64,000 nucleotides of DNA. Origin: JAAYFT01 sp041655755. GTDB taxonomy: Bacteria; Bacillota; Clostridia; Tissierellales; Tissierellaceae. The stretch is from contig JBBAEY010000002.1 of the NCBI GenBank assembly GCA_041655755.1, forward strand, positions 1 to 64,000. The letters run 5' to 3'. The translations under genes were made by a program, and so were the position numbers. Positions 35,357-43,698 of the stretch are shown here, piece by piece. Each line of letters begins with the position of its first letter. Within the stretch, counting starts at the first letter, position 1. The notes under the pieces are model-generated. The model worked only from the letters and a program-made list of their open reading frames with translations. It had not been told where the DNA came from and did no database searches.

Positions 35357-35635
35357 CTAGCTGATTATTTCAATTCTTTTTATTAAACCTGCTACAATTA
35401 TTTCTTCAGAAAGGATGGTTTTTATTTCTAGATTTTCGCCGAGAATTTTAAATACCCCTATTCTTGTGTTTATCCTTATGACCTCTTCTGTATACTCTAT
35501 TATTCCTTTATGATTTTGTAATGAAGCCTCCATATCCCCGACCAAATTTAACTTTGGCAAATCCATAATTATATCCATTGGGAGCTCTAGAGATTTTGAA
35601 ATACTGTATTTTACATCCTCAATTTGCTTTTTCAT
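35357..35635 (-). CDS. yqfC: Sporulation protein YqfC
   Basis: Short (92-residue) soluble protein, YabP/YqfC family. It has the typical LPKLNLVGD motif and a C-terminal beta-rich segment ending in VAGLIKRIEII. A GGAGGGG site precedes the ATG. It begins the yqfC-yqfD-phoH-pgpH unit, separated from floA by a terminator. Confidence 0.92.
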   Translation of the reverse strand: MKKQIEDVKYSISKSLELPMDIIMDLPKLNLVGDMEASLQNHKGIIEYTEEVIRINTRIGVFKILGENLEIKTILSEEIIVAGLIKRIEIIS

Positions 35636-35680
35636 CTATACCCCTCCAATTAATTCTATGCCTGTAAAATGGGGACTATG

Positions 35681-35710
35681 CAAAAAAGAAGCCTGTAATA
35701 TTACAGACTT
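35681..35710 (-). terminator. Terminator between the 149-residue gene and yqfC
   Basis: The stem AAGTCTGTAAT/ATTACAGGCTT (one G-T pair, 35689-35710) runs directly into CTTTTTTG on the minus strand (35681-35688). It overlaps the upstream gene's last codons and insulates nfeD-floA from yqfC onwards. Confidence 0.8.
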
Positions 35711-36150
35711 CTCCTTTGATTTTTAACTCCCTTAGGTTCAGATAGTATCTCAGAAAATATAATCCCCCTGACTATGCTATCCCGAAAGTCCATATTAGCA
35801 AGCTGAGACTTTCCCTTGGGTGAACTATCCTTTTCATAAACTGGACTTTCTACAAGCTTCTTGGTTTGAACCCTTGATTCGAAATTGACCTCAGGTCTTT
35901 TATCAACCCTTAGGGGCTCAACCTCTACCTTATAGACAGCTTTTTTTTCTAGCTCCCTTTGTCTTTCCTTTTGAATTTCCTCTTCTAGTATTCTTCTCAA
36001 GTCTGCAAAAGGTCCAGGTTTTTTCTCTGGTTTACTTTGCTGTACTTCCCTTTTACCCTTTGATTCCTCAATCTTTTTCTTATCCCTTGCAGATTTGAGT
36101 AATAAATCTACAACGATTATAAATATAAAGAATAATAAAGGACTAGGCAT
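35701..36150 (-). CDS. Membrane-anchored coiled-coil protein of unknown function
   Basis: Not recognised. 149 residues with an N-terminal hydrophobic segment (about 3-18), then a strongly charged Lys/Glu-rich region (about 20-115) and a short hydrophobic end, RGIIFSEILSEPK. I recall this ending in similar positions in other clostridia, but have no family name. It lies 11 bases after floA and before a terminator, so it may act with FloA/NfeD at the membrane. Confidence 0.7.
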   Translation of the reverse strand: MPSPLLFFIFIIVVDLLLKSARDKKKIEESKGKREVQQSKPEKKPGPFADLRRILEEEIQKERQRELEKKAVYKVEVEPLRVDKRPEVNFESRVQTKKLVESPVYEKDSSPKGKSQLANMDFRDSIVRGIIFSEILSEPKGVKNQRRSL

Positions 36151-36161
36151 AAAACCCCTCC

Positions 36162-37142
36162 CTATTCTCGTTTCTTGTCATCTTCAACTATCTTAGATAT
36201 GGAAGATCTCATATCTGTATCTGCTAATACATTTCTCATATTGTAATAATCCATAACTCCAAGCTTTCCATCTTTTAAGGCCGATGCCAATGCCAAGGGG
36301 ACTTCTGCCTCTGCTTCCACTACCTTAGCTCTCATGGCCTGAACGTCCGCCCTCATCTCTTGTTCTTTTGCAACTGCCATAGCCCTTCTTTCCTCTGCCT
36401 TGGCTTCTGCAATCCTCTTGTCTGCTTCTGCTTGATCCATCAGCAACTTTGCTCCTATATTTCTACCTACGTCTACATCGGCAATATCTATGGAAAGAAT
36501 TTCAAAGGCTGTTCCTGAATCTAATCCCTTGTTTAGTACAGTCTTTGAAATACTGTCTGGATTCTCCAATACATCCTTGTGGGAATTGGAGCTACCTACA
36601 GTAGTTACAATACCTTCACCTACTCTGGCTATTATGGTTTCTTCACCTGCTCCCCCTACTAGCCTCTCGATATTTGCCCTAACGGTTACCCTTGCCTTAA
36701 CTACTACTTCGATACCATCTTTTGCAACTGCTGCTATCTGGGGTGTTTCTATGACCTTTGGATTAACAGATACCTGAACTGCTTCTAGTACATTCCTACC
36801 TGCAAGGTCAATGGCCGCAGCCCTTTCAAATTCCAATGGTATATTTGCCCTTTGGGCTGCTATCAATGCATCCACTAGGGTATTGACATTACCACCTGCT
36901 AGGAAATGAGCCTCTAGTTCATTAATCCTAATTACAAGTCCTGCCTTGGTGGCCTTGATCATTGGGTTTACAATCCTAGATGGGGCAACTCTCCTTAACC
37001 TCATACCTATCAAGGTTGCCATGGAAATCTTGACTCCAGAGAAAAATGCTGTAACCCACAGTCCAACTGGAATAAATGTAAAAAACAACATTACTAAAAT
37101 AATAATGATAAGGGCCAAGGCCACTGGTAAAAATATTGACAT
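36162..37142 (-). CDS. floA: Flotillin-like protein FloA (YqfA)
   Basis: Scaffold of functional membrane microdomains. The 326 residues have one hydrophobic hairpin (about 3-28), then a PHB/SPFH-like domain and an Ala/Glu-rich coiled region (KRIAEAKAEERRAMAVAKEQEMRA, broken over 235-258). Family runs include SRIVNPMIKATKAGL. It is encoded next to the NfeD protein, as in other Firmicutes. Confidence 0.95.
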   Translation of the reverse strand: MSIFLPVALALIIIILVMLFFTFIPVGLWVTAFFSGVKISMATLIGMRLRRVAPSRIVNPMIKATKAGLVIRINELEAHFLAGGNVNTLVDALIAAQRANIPLEFERAAAIDLAGRNVLEAVQVSVNPKVIETPQIAAVAKDGIEVVVKARVTVRANIERLVGGAGEETIIARVGEGIVTTVGSSNSHKDVLENPDSISKTVLNKGLDSGTAFEILSIDIADVDVGRNIGAKLLMDQAEADKRIAEAKAEERRAMAVAKEQEMRADVQAMRAKVVEAEAEVPLALASALKDGKLGVMDYYNMRNVLADTDMRSSISKIVEDDKKRE

Positions 37143-37143
37143 T

Positions 37144-38418
37144 TTAAAACCTCCTCACAAATAATTTTGAACCTTCCACCCTGACTATTTTCACTGGTGT
37201 AGATTTTGGTATAAAACCTTGATCTGAAAGTGCATCCATTTTTATACCATCTATTTCTATAAACCCAGTAGGGCGAAGTTCTGTAATGGTAATTCCCTCT
37301 TTATCCATATATTCTTGTGCCGAATCAACGCTTAAATATCCCTTTTCGTCCCTATGCTCTGTATCTAATACAATCCTATTTAGCATTTTACTCTTAAATC
37401 CCATTTTTATTAGAATAACAGTGACAATGGTAGTTATTAAAATAGCAATACTTAGGGACAAGAGGGCAATTTTCATGGACTCCATAGCCAGTACTGTGCC
37501 CACTAGGACTAGGATTATACCGCCTATGCCCGGTAAGCCAAATCCTGGCACTATGGCCTCTATAATTAAGAGAATTAAACCCGTAACAAACAATATAAGG
37601 GAGGTCCAGTGTGAATTCCCTCCTAGGATATTGCCTCCAAAGTAGAGACCAAACCCAATTATGCTTATTGTACCTCCGGCCCCAAATCCCGGTGTCAGTA
37701 TCTCAATTACCATACCTACAAAGCCTAGAGTCAGGAGCAGGCTGCTTATATAGGGATTTGAAATGTATTTTGATAGTTTTATCTGAAGGCTCTCATCTAT
37801 TCTATGGACATTGGCGTCGCCCAATTCAAAATGGCCTAGTAATTCTTGGTAATCGTCTGCAGCAAAATCTGCTATCCCGGTCCTAAGGGCCTCTATTGAG
37901 GTCAAATTTACCAGCTTATTTCTCTCTGTTATGCCCTCAATCAATAGGTCCCTGTCAGCCATTGCCTCAATAATCTCCGAGTCTCTATTTCTATATTGGG
38001 CAGTATCTCTAAGCAAGGCCCTCCACATTGATAGAATCTTTTCTGTATTGGGTATTGGCTCCGCAGACCCTATGGTTGCTGAATTGGCTACTACTACCTT
38101 TTCAGCGGAAATCGTAATGAGAACTCCCGCGGATTCTGCCTTGTTGTTTACATAGGCAATGGTAGGTAAAGGTGTAGACATTATTAAATTCTTAACTTTT
38201 TCTGCCTCTGCAATTTGTCCCCCATAGGTGTCGATTTCAAAAATAATGGCCCTAGCATCCTTTATCTTGTCTAAATTATGCTTTAAAAAGTTGTAAGTGG
38301 CCTTGTTAATTTCCCCTCTTATGGGAACTACATAGACATCATTGCTTTCGGCAAAAATACTGGCCGGAAAAATTAAAATCACAATCAATATAAATATTCC
38401 TATTAGCCTTTTTCTCAT
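37144..38418 (-). CDS. Membrane-bound serine protease of the NfeD family (YqeZ-like)
   Basis: ClpP-class serine protease with an NfeD C-terminal part, partner of flotillin. It has a signal/anchor helix, a protease domain with ESAGVLITISAEK and GSAEP (about 95-125), then four to five helices (about 215-330) and a small OB-fold NfeD domain. I chose the ATG at 38418, spaced from GGAGG; the GTG at 38424 lies within that site. It shares a unit with floA (one-base gap). Confidence 0.92.
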   Translation of the reverse strand: MRKRLIGIFILIVILIFPASIFAESNDVYVVPIRGEINKATYNFLKHNLDKIKDARAIIFEIDTYGGQIAEAEKVKNLIMSTPLPTIAYVNNKAESAGVLITISAEKVVVANSATIGSAEPIPNTEKILSMWRALLRDTAQYRNRDSEIIEAMADRDLLIEGITERNKLVNLTSIEALRTGIADFAADDYQELLGHFELGDANVHRIDESLQIKLSKYISNPYISSLLLTLGFVGMVIEILTPGFGAGGTISIIGFGLYFGGNILGGNSHWTSLILFVTGLILLIIEAIVPGFGLPGIGGIILVLVGTVLAMESMKIALLSLSIAILITTIVTVILIKMGFKSKMLNRIVLDTEHRDEKGYLSVDSAQEYMDKEGITITELRPTGFIEIDGIKMDALSDQGFIPKSTPVKIVRVEGSKLFVRRF

Positions 38419-38565
38419 TATCACACCTCCATATTCTGTAGATATTTTGTGATAAAATCATAAAGATATAATATATTTTGACTCCCTAATTATATTATAT
38501 CATAATTTTATTTTATATTATACTATTACCCAAGAATTTGTATAATAACTAACAAAAAATTTAAA

Positions 38566-38590
38566 AACCTGGGGTTACCCAGGTTTATTT
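38566..38590 (-). terminator. Terminator about 200 bases downstream of rpsU
   Basis: Stem ACCTGGG/CCCAGGT around a short TAA-containing loop, followed on the minus strand by TTTTTAAATTTTTTG. It is the first clear terminator after rpsU, implying a long 3' region or a separate small RNA. Confidence 0.75.
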
Positions 38591-38630
38591 AAATCGTGCT
38601 ATTAGTCATACACATTTTAGCCATTGCCAT
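38589..38630 (-). CDS. Candidate 13-codon Met-rich mini-ORF in the rpsU 3' region
   Basis: Reads MAMAKMCMTNSTI then stop. GGAAGG lies five bases before the ATG and the terminator follows immediately. It is too short to prove by sequence alone. It could be a leader or regulatory peptide, or chance. Confidence 0.2.
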   Translation of the reverse strand: MAMAKMCMTNSTI

Positions 38631-38787
38631 GGCTTCCTTCCAAATACTAACACTAATTACCAATAATAAGTAGTATAATTCATATTATTTGGTCCCCTTA
38701 CCTTAATAATATCGTTTTTATCATGTCTTTAATTTCATGAAGTCTGTAAAGATTTCTACAATTTTTAAGGGATATTCATATCTTCAA

Positions 38788-38970
38788 CTAAAACCTAGAA
38801 TATTTCTTTTTTCTAGCTTCTTCGGATTTCTTTTTTCTTTTTACACTAGGTTTCTCATAATGCTCCCTTTTCCTGACTTCTCCAATAACGCCAGCGCGAG
38901 CACATTGTCTTTTAAACCTTTTTAAAGCATTGTCAAGAGATTCATTTTCTCCAACCCTAATTTCTGCCAT
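38788..38970 (-). CDS. rpsU: 30S ribosomal protein S21
   Basis: Small-subunit protein involved in translation initiation. 60 residues, MAEIRVGENESLDNALKRF at the start and a basic KKSEEARKKK tail. The ATG at 38970 has GGAGGG about nine bases upstream. Longer in-frame extensions to 39072 cross the leader and are not expected to be translated. A sigma-A promoter lies just upstream. Confidence 0.97.
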   Translation of the reverse strand: MAEIRVGENESLDNALKRFKRQCARAGVIGEVRKREHYEKPSVKRKKKSEEARKKKYSRF

Positions 38971-39039
38971 CGGCTTCTCCCTCCTCTCTCTACTACAAGA
39001 GTACTCAATACTATATAGCAAGGGGTTGTGCACTAAATA

Positions 39040-39068
39040 ATTATACATTATTATTTTAAATATTTCAA
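39040..39068 (-). promoter_or_regulatory. Sigma-A promoter of rpsU
   Basis: Minus strand TTGAAA (39063-39068), a 17-base spacer, TATAAT (39040-39045, perfect). It gives an about 60-base leader before the rpsU start and lies just after the HIT gene stop. Confidence 0.8.
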
Positions 39069-39075
39069 CCAATAT

Positions 39076-39426
39076 TTAGCCTGGTGGCCATAACATTTTT
39101 CTTTTGCCCAATACATGAAAATGAATGTGGTCTACGGTTTGTCCTCCATCTACACCTATGTTGTTTACAACCCTATAGCCATCTTCCAGACCTCTTTCCT
39201 TGGCTATTTTAGAGGCAATGAGTAGGAGATGACCCATAAGCAGTCTTTTGTCTTCGTCTATATGGTCTAAGGACTCTATGTGCTCCTTGGGGACGACCAA
39301 AAAGTGAACAGGTGCCTGAGGATTTATGTCCTCGAAGGCAATAGCCTTGTCATCTTCATATATGAAATTGGAAGGTATCTGACCATTTACAATTTTGCAA
39401 AACAAACAATTGTCCATCTTTTCCAC
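39076..39426 (-). CDS. HIT-family hydrolase (HinT type)
   Basis: Histidine-triad nucleotide-binding protein that hydrolyses nucleoside phosphoramidates. 116 residues with CLFCKIVNGQIP at the N-terminus (probable zinc cysteines) and the triad HIHFHVLG near the C-terminus. It lies 11 bases after mtaB. Confidence 0.95.
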   Translation of the reverse strand: MEKMDNCLFCKIVNGQIPSNFIYEDDKAIAFEDINPQAPVHFLVVPKEHIESLDHIDEDKRLLMGHLLLIASKIAKERGLEDGYRVVNNIGVDGGQTVDHIHFHVLGKRKMLWPPG

Positions 39427-39437
39427 CTCCTATTCAA

Positions 39438-40742
39438 TTATTCTATCTTTTGTCCAAGTAAAAAATCATTTCTGCTACTGTGAATCCTTACATCGACTAC
39501 TTGGCCTATTAGGCTTGCATTGTTCTCAGCCTTCACTCTGATATAGTTTCTTGTATATCCTTCTATGTAGTCTTTCTGTCTTTTGCTCTCCTCTTCAAAT
39601 AAAACGGATAGATTTCTATCTATAAACTTGGAGTTAAATTCCTTCATCATTTCCTTTCCAAGAGAAATTAATTTTTCTGATCTTTGGCTCTTTATATTCC
39701 CATGGACTTGACCTTCATATTTTGCTGCTGGTGTTCCCCTCCTAGGAGAATACTTGAATACATGGATTCGAGAAAAACCTATGTCCCTGACAAATTCGCA
39801 AGTTTCATTAAATTCATCATCAGTTTCACCGGGAAATCCAACGATGATATCTGTTGTAATCCCAGCATCTGGCATATATTCCCTAATGAGTCCTACAATC
39901 TTTTTGTAGTCCTCTGGCCCATACTTCCTATTCATCCTCTTTAAGACTGTTGAAGAACCCGATTGCAAAGACAGATGGAAGTGATCACATACCTTGCCAA
40001 TCTTAACAAGTCTTTTCATGAAATCGTCATCTATTAGGGTGGGCTCAATTGAACTTAGCCTAATCCTTTCAATTCCCTCTATTTCTCCCACTCTTTCAAG
40101 TACATCTATCAGTGAAGTATCCTTTAAATCCTTACCATAGGATGCCACATGGATTCCAGTGAGTACGATTTCTTTAAAGCCTGCCCTAGCCAATTTCTCT
40201 GTCTCGGCAATTATATCCTCCATGGGCCTGCTCTTTATGGGCCCCCTAGCATAGGGGATTATACAATAGGAGCAAAACTGGTTACAACCGTCTTGTATCT
40301 TTATATAGGCCCTTGTTTTTGATTTTATATCTTCAATTTTTATTGCCTCAAATTCCTTGTGGGCTTTTATGTTCTTGACTATATTAAACTTTTCCTTGTT
40401 TTCCCTAGATTTCTCGCACAGTTCTAATACCCTTCCTCTTTCTGTAGTCCCAATGACTACGTCTACTCCCTCTATTCCCGCTACCTCATCAGGGGATACT
40501 TGAGAATAACATCCAACTACAGCTATGGTCGCATCTTCATTGCTTTTCTTGGCTCTAGATATGAACTGTCTAGATTTTCTGTCCGACAAATTTGTAACTG
40601 TGCATGTGTTTATGACATAAATATCTGCTATCTCATTCTCATCTACAACTGTATATCCTTTGCTTTCAAACAATTCTTCCATGGCTTCCGTTTCATATTG
40701 ATTAACCTTACATCCTAAGGTATAGAAAGCTACCTTGTTCAT
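39438..40742 (-). CDS. mtaB: tRNA t6A37 methylthiotransferase MtaB
   Basis: Radical-SAM enzyme that adds the methylthio group to t6A at tRNA position 37. The 434 residues have the UPF0004 N-terminal domain with Cys in TLGCKVNQYE and NTCTVT, the radical-SAM motif CNQFCSYC (about 148-155) and a C-terminal TRAM domain (about 370-434). Its ATG overlaps the last base of rsmE's stop codon region, so the genes are coupled. Confidence 0.96.
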   Translation of the reverse strand: MNKVAFYTLGCKVNQYETEAMEELFESKGYTVVDENEIADIYVINTCTVTNLSDRKSRQFISRAKKSNEDATIAVVGCYSQVSPDEVAGIEGVDVVIGTTERGRVLELCEKSRENKEKFNIVKNIKAHKEFEAIKIEDIKSKTRAYIKIQDGCNQFCSYCIIPYARGPIKSRPMEDIIAETEKLARAGFKEIVLTGIHVASYGKDLKDTSLIDVLERVGEIEGIERIRLSSIEPTLIDDDFMKRLVKIGKVCDHFHLSLQSGSSTVLKRMNRKYGPEDYKKIVGLIREYMPDAGITTDIIVGFPGETDDEFNETCEFVRDIGFSRIHVFKYSPRRGTPAAKYEGQVHGNIKSQRSEKLISLGKEMMKEFNSKFIDRNLSVLFEEESKRQKDYIEGYTRNYIRVKAENNASLIGQVVDVRIHSSRNDFLLGQKIE

Positions 40743-41482
40743 TAAATCACTCCTAGGTCTCCAAATTCATATAGTAGTATTGCAGATGCCACTATTCCCG
40801 CTGTTTCTGTCCTCATGGTCCTAGGACCCAATGTAACAATCTTGGCACCTATGGCTTTCAACTCTTCTATTTCTTTAGGCTCAAATCCTCCCTCTGGTCC
40901 AATTATCAGGTGTAGGGTGTTGCCCTCTATGTCCAATTCCTTGCTGATAAATTGGTTTTTTTCATCCTCATAGGGGACTACTATATTTTTTTTACCATCT
41001 AATAATTTTATCATTTCATCAAAGGAAATTATACTGTTTACCTTTGGAACTATATCTCTTTTGCTTTGTTTTGCAGCTTCCTCTGCAAGTAGAGTCCAAC
41101 GGTTGACCTTGGATTCTTCCCTTTTCATGTCCTTGAGTTTTACAACTGATCTATATGTGGCTAATGGGTAAAATTCTCTAATCCCAAGTTCAGTGTTCTT
41201 CTGTATAATTAAGTCCATCTTATTTCCCTTTGCCAGGCCCTGATATAGGATAATATGGATGGGGGATTCCTTGTTCCCCCTATAGCCATCCAGCTCTTTA
41301 AGTATTAGCCTATTTTTTTCTATGGCCTGTATTTGACAGATATATATATAGCCATCTGCCACAGCCTCTATTCTATCTCCAACCTTTAGCCTCAGAACAT
41401 CTCGAATGTGCCTTACATCTGAACCTAAAATCTCAATAGTATCTTGACATATTTGACTCTTATCTATAAAAAATCTATGCAT
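40742..41482 (-). CDS. rsmE: 16S rRNA (uracil-1498-N3)-methyltransferase RsmE
   Basis: SPOUT-class methyltransferase of the small-subunit rRNA. It has an N-terminal PUA-like domain (MHRFF start, about 1-70) and a SPOUT domain with IIGPEGGFEPKEI and LGPRTMRTETAGI near the C-terminus. I chose the ATG at 41482, seven bases after AGGTG; the GTG at 41491 sits inside that site. It directly follows prmA. Confidence 0.96.
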   Translation of the reverse strand: MHRFFIDKSQICQDTIEILGSDVRHIRDVLRLKVGDRIEAVADGYIYICQIQAIEKNRLILKELDGYRGNKESPIHIILYQGLAKGNKMDLIIQKNTELGIREFYPLATYRSVVKLKDMKREESKVNRWTLLAEEAAKQSKRDIVPKVNSIISFDEMIKLLDGKKNIVVPYEDEKNQFISKELDIEGNTLHLIIGPEGGFEPKEIEELKAIGAKIVTLGPRTMRTETAGIVASAILLYEFGDLGVI

Positions 41483-41491
41483 ATTTATCAC

Positions 41492-42424
41492 CTAGTCATT
41501 GCTGGCAATGATTAATGCCCATTGGTTTAGCTTTATTTTGTCAACTATCTTGAGGCCGTTGGCAAGTAGGGAGTCTTCCACCATCTGTATCTTGTCTTCT
41601 ATGATACCTGAGCTGATGAAAATGCCTCCGTCCTCCAAATGATTTTTTAGGACCTTAACCATCTTGACGATTATTTCTGCAATTATATTTGATACAATTA
41701 CATTGGCCTTCCCCTCAACTATATCCAATAAGTTCCCTTTTCTGACCTCGACTATGTCCTCCACATCATTTAAGTTAATATTTTCTATGGAAACGTCTAT
41801 GGACACTGGATCATTGTCAACAGCTAGTACCTTGCTTGCACCCAATTTGGCTGCAATAATGCTCAAGATGCCGCTGCCACACCCAATATCGTAGACTATG
41901 TCCCCTTCCCTTATATATTCCTCCAGGGCCTGGGCACACATGGCCGTTGTTTCATGGGTCCCGGTGCCAAATGCCATACCAGGGTCCAATTCAACTAATA
42001 TATCTCCTTCTTCTATGGAATATTCCTCCCAGGAGGGTTTAATTACGATTCTATCCCCTATCCTAGTCGTCTTATAATATTTTTTCCAATTTTCGGCATA
42101 ATCCTCATCGTTGATAATATTGATAACTAATCCATGGTCCTGGATTCTCAGCGTGGGATTGTCCTTAATCCTGTTTCTTATATCTTGCAAGATATGGTCT
42201 AAATCCTCTGCCTCGGAAAAATAAGCCTTGATAAGTATAAGATCAAAGTCTAAATCTAAATCCTCTAGGTCGACAAAAGACCAGCTTTCAGGAGTCTTGG
42301 ATATTTCAAAAATATCTCTGGGATCCTCGATAGCCAGCCCTGTGGCTCCCACATCATATAAAATGCTAGATATTATTTCTTCTTTTTCAGGTGTTGTTTT
42401 AATCTGTACCTCTGCCCATTTCAT
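41492..42424 (-). CDS. prmA: Ribosomal protein L11 methyltransferase PrmA
   Basis: SAM-dependent trimethylation of L11. The MKWAEVQI start, the SAM motif VYDIGCGSGILSIIAAKLG (about 170-188) and catalytic-site run DPGMAFGTGTHETT are present. I chose the ATG at 42424, about seven bases after GGGGGAT. It follows dnaJ by about 70 bases in the common dnaJ-prmA-rsmE-mtaB order. Confidence 0.96.
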   Translation of the reverse strand: MKWAEVQIKTTPEKEEIISSILYDVGATGLAIEDPRDIFEISKTPESWSFVDLEDLDLDFDLILIKAYFSEAEDLDHILQDIRNRIKDNPTLRIQDHGLVINIINDEDYAENWKKYYKTTRIGDRIVIKPSWEEYSIEEGDILVELDPGMAFGTGTHETTAMCAQALEEYIREGDIVYDIGCGSGILSIIAAKLGASKVLAVDNDPVSIDVSIENINLNDVEDIVEVRKGNLLDIVEGKANVIVSNIIAEIIVKMVKVLKNHLEDGGIFISSGIIEDKIQMVEDSLLANGLKIVDKIKLNQWALIIASND

Positions 42425-42494
42425 AGACCTATCCCCCATCTCTGCTTAAATCAATTATATCAAATAAAGGAGATTTAACAATCCCAGACCCTAA

Positions 42495-43613
42495 TTAGTT
42501 AAAGGCGTCCTTTACTTTTTTGAAAAATCCTTTTTTGTTTTCCCTGTAGCTATCTCCAGTTTCCTCGGCAAATTCCATCAACAATTCCTTTTGCCTGTCT
42601 GTAAGTTTGTCTGGCACCCTCACATCCACGGTGAAAAACAGGTCTCCTCTGCCATATCCCCTGAGGTTTGGCACTCCCATATTTCTCAGCCTAAATTCTG
42701 TACCTGTTTGGGTCCCTGCTGGTATATCGTATTTAATTATTTCCTCTAGGCTAGGCACCTCAATTTCTGCTCCCAAGGCAGCCTCTGTAAAAGATATGGG
42801 AACCCTTATATAGATATTGTTTCCTGCTCTGCTAAATACCTTGTCTTCCAGTACATTGATATAGATATATAGGTCTCCCCGAGGGCCCCCACGTTCTCCT
42901 GCTTCGCCCTCTCCCCTCATGGAAATAATAGAGCCTGTATCTACACCCTGGGGTATCTTAACCTTAATTTTCTTGGTCTTGACCACCTTACCTGCACCAT
43001 GGCATATGTCGCATTTCTCCTTTATTATTTCACCTGTACCTCCACAGGTATCACAGGCAGAAGTCCTCACAAATTGCCCAAAGGGGGTTTGCTGTGCATA
43101 TCTTACCTCTCCCCTTCCATTGCAAGTAGGGCATGTTTCCTTGCTAGTACCAGGCTTAGCTCCACTGCCACCGCATGTATCGCAGTTCTCTGTCCTTCTA
43201 ATTTGTATTTCCTTCTCGACCCCAAAGATGGCCTCTTTAAATTCTAGGTTGAGATTATACCTTAAGTCAGCACCCCTTACGGGTCCAGTTCTTCTGCCAC
43301 CGGAGAATCCACCTCCAAATATGTCAAATATATCCTCAAATATATCTCCAAAACCTCCGAAGCCCTGGTCATATCCTCCTGCCTGCGGATCTACTCCAGC
43401 ATGGCCATATCTATCATATCTAGATCTTTTTTCAGAATCTGACAATATTTCATAGGCCTCTGTGGCCTCTTTGAATTTTGATTCTGCCTCCTTATTGTCT
43501 GGATTTAAATCGGGGTGATATTTTTTTGCCAACTGCCTATAAGCTTTTTTTATATCGTTTTCCGATGCATCTTTACCTAGGCCCAAGACCTCATAGTAAT
43601 CCCTCTTTGACAT
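42495..43613 (-). CDS. dnaJ: Chaperone DnaJ
   Basis: Co-chaperone that stimulates DnaK ATPase and binds unfolded proteins. 372 residues: J domain with HPD (about 34-36), a Gly/Phe-rich linker (about 78-115), four CxxCxGxG zinc repeats (about 140-205) and the C-terminal substrate domain. It follows dnaK across an 85-base gap with a hairpin and a possible own promoter. Confidence 0.98.
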   Translation of the reverse strand: MSKRDYYEVLGLGKDASENDIKKAYRQLAKKYHPDLNPDNKEAESKFKEATEAYEILSDSEKRSRYDRYGHAGVDPQAGGYDQGFGGFGDIFEDIFDIFGGGFSGGRRTGPVRGADLRYNLNLEFKEAIFGVEKEIQIRRTENCDTCGGSGAKPGTSKETCPTCNGRGEVRYAQQTPFGQFVRTSACDTCGGTGEIIKEKCDICHGAGKVVKTKKIKVKIPQGVDTGSIISMRGEGEAGERGGPRGDLYIYINVLEDKVFSRAGNNIYIRVPISFTEAALGAEIEVPSLEEIIKYDIPAGTQTGTEFRLRNMGVPNLRGYGRGDLFFTVDVRVPDKLTDRQKELLMEFAEETGDSYRENKKGFFKKVKDAFN

Positions 43614-43645
43614 TATTTCACCAACCTTTAATATAAACTATGATT

Positions 43646-43673
43646 ATTATACCAAACAATTAAGCTAAATCAA
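43646..43673 (-). promoter_or_regulatory. Possible internal sigma-A promoter for dnaJ
   Basis: Minus strand TTGATT (43668-43673), a 16-base spacer and TATAAT (43646-43651, perfect). The -35 sits inside the right-hand part of a long hairpin, so transcription from dnaK could interfere with it. Confidence 0.5.
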
Positions 43674-43689
43674 ATGATTTAGCTTAATT
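43658..43689 (-). terminator. Perfect 14-bp hairpin between dnaK and dnaJ
   Basis: Arms 43676-43689 and 43658-43671 pair perfectly (AATTAAGCTAAATC, four-base loop). The following minus-strand sequence GTTTGG is only weakly T-rich, so it may be an attenuator or an mRNA-stabilising/processing hairpin rather than a full terminator. Confidence 0.6.
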
Positions 43690-43698
43690 GACTTTGTC

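Larger units (their letters stand above)
38425..38787. other. Intergenic region between nfeD and rpsU
   Basis: 363 bases. 38425-38560 is extremely AT-rich and should hold the nfeD promoter, which I cannot assign. 38566-38590 is a terminator hairpin. 38590-38787 is the rpsU 3' region with several tiny reading frames behind ribosome-site-like runs (for example 38589-38630). Confidence 0.6.

Noticed and set aside
42919..43455. 178-codon plus-strand frame
   Set aside because: Antisense to the dnaJ Cys/Gly-rich zinc repeats, which naturally give long reverse frames; no start site or family.
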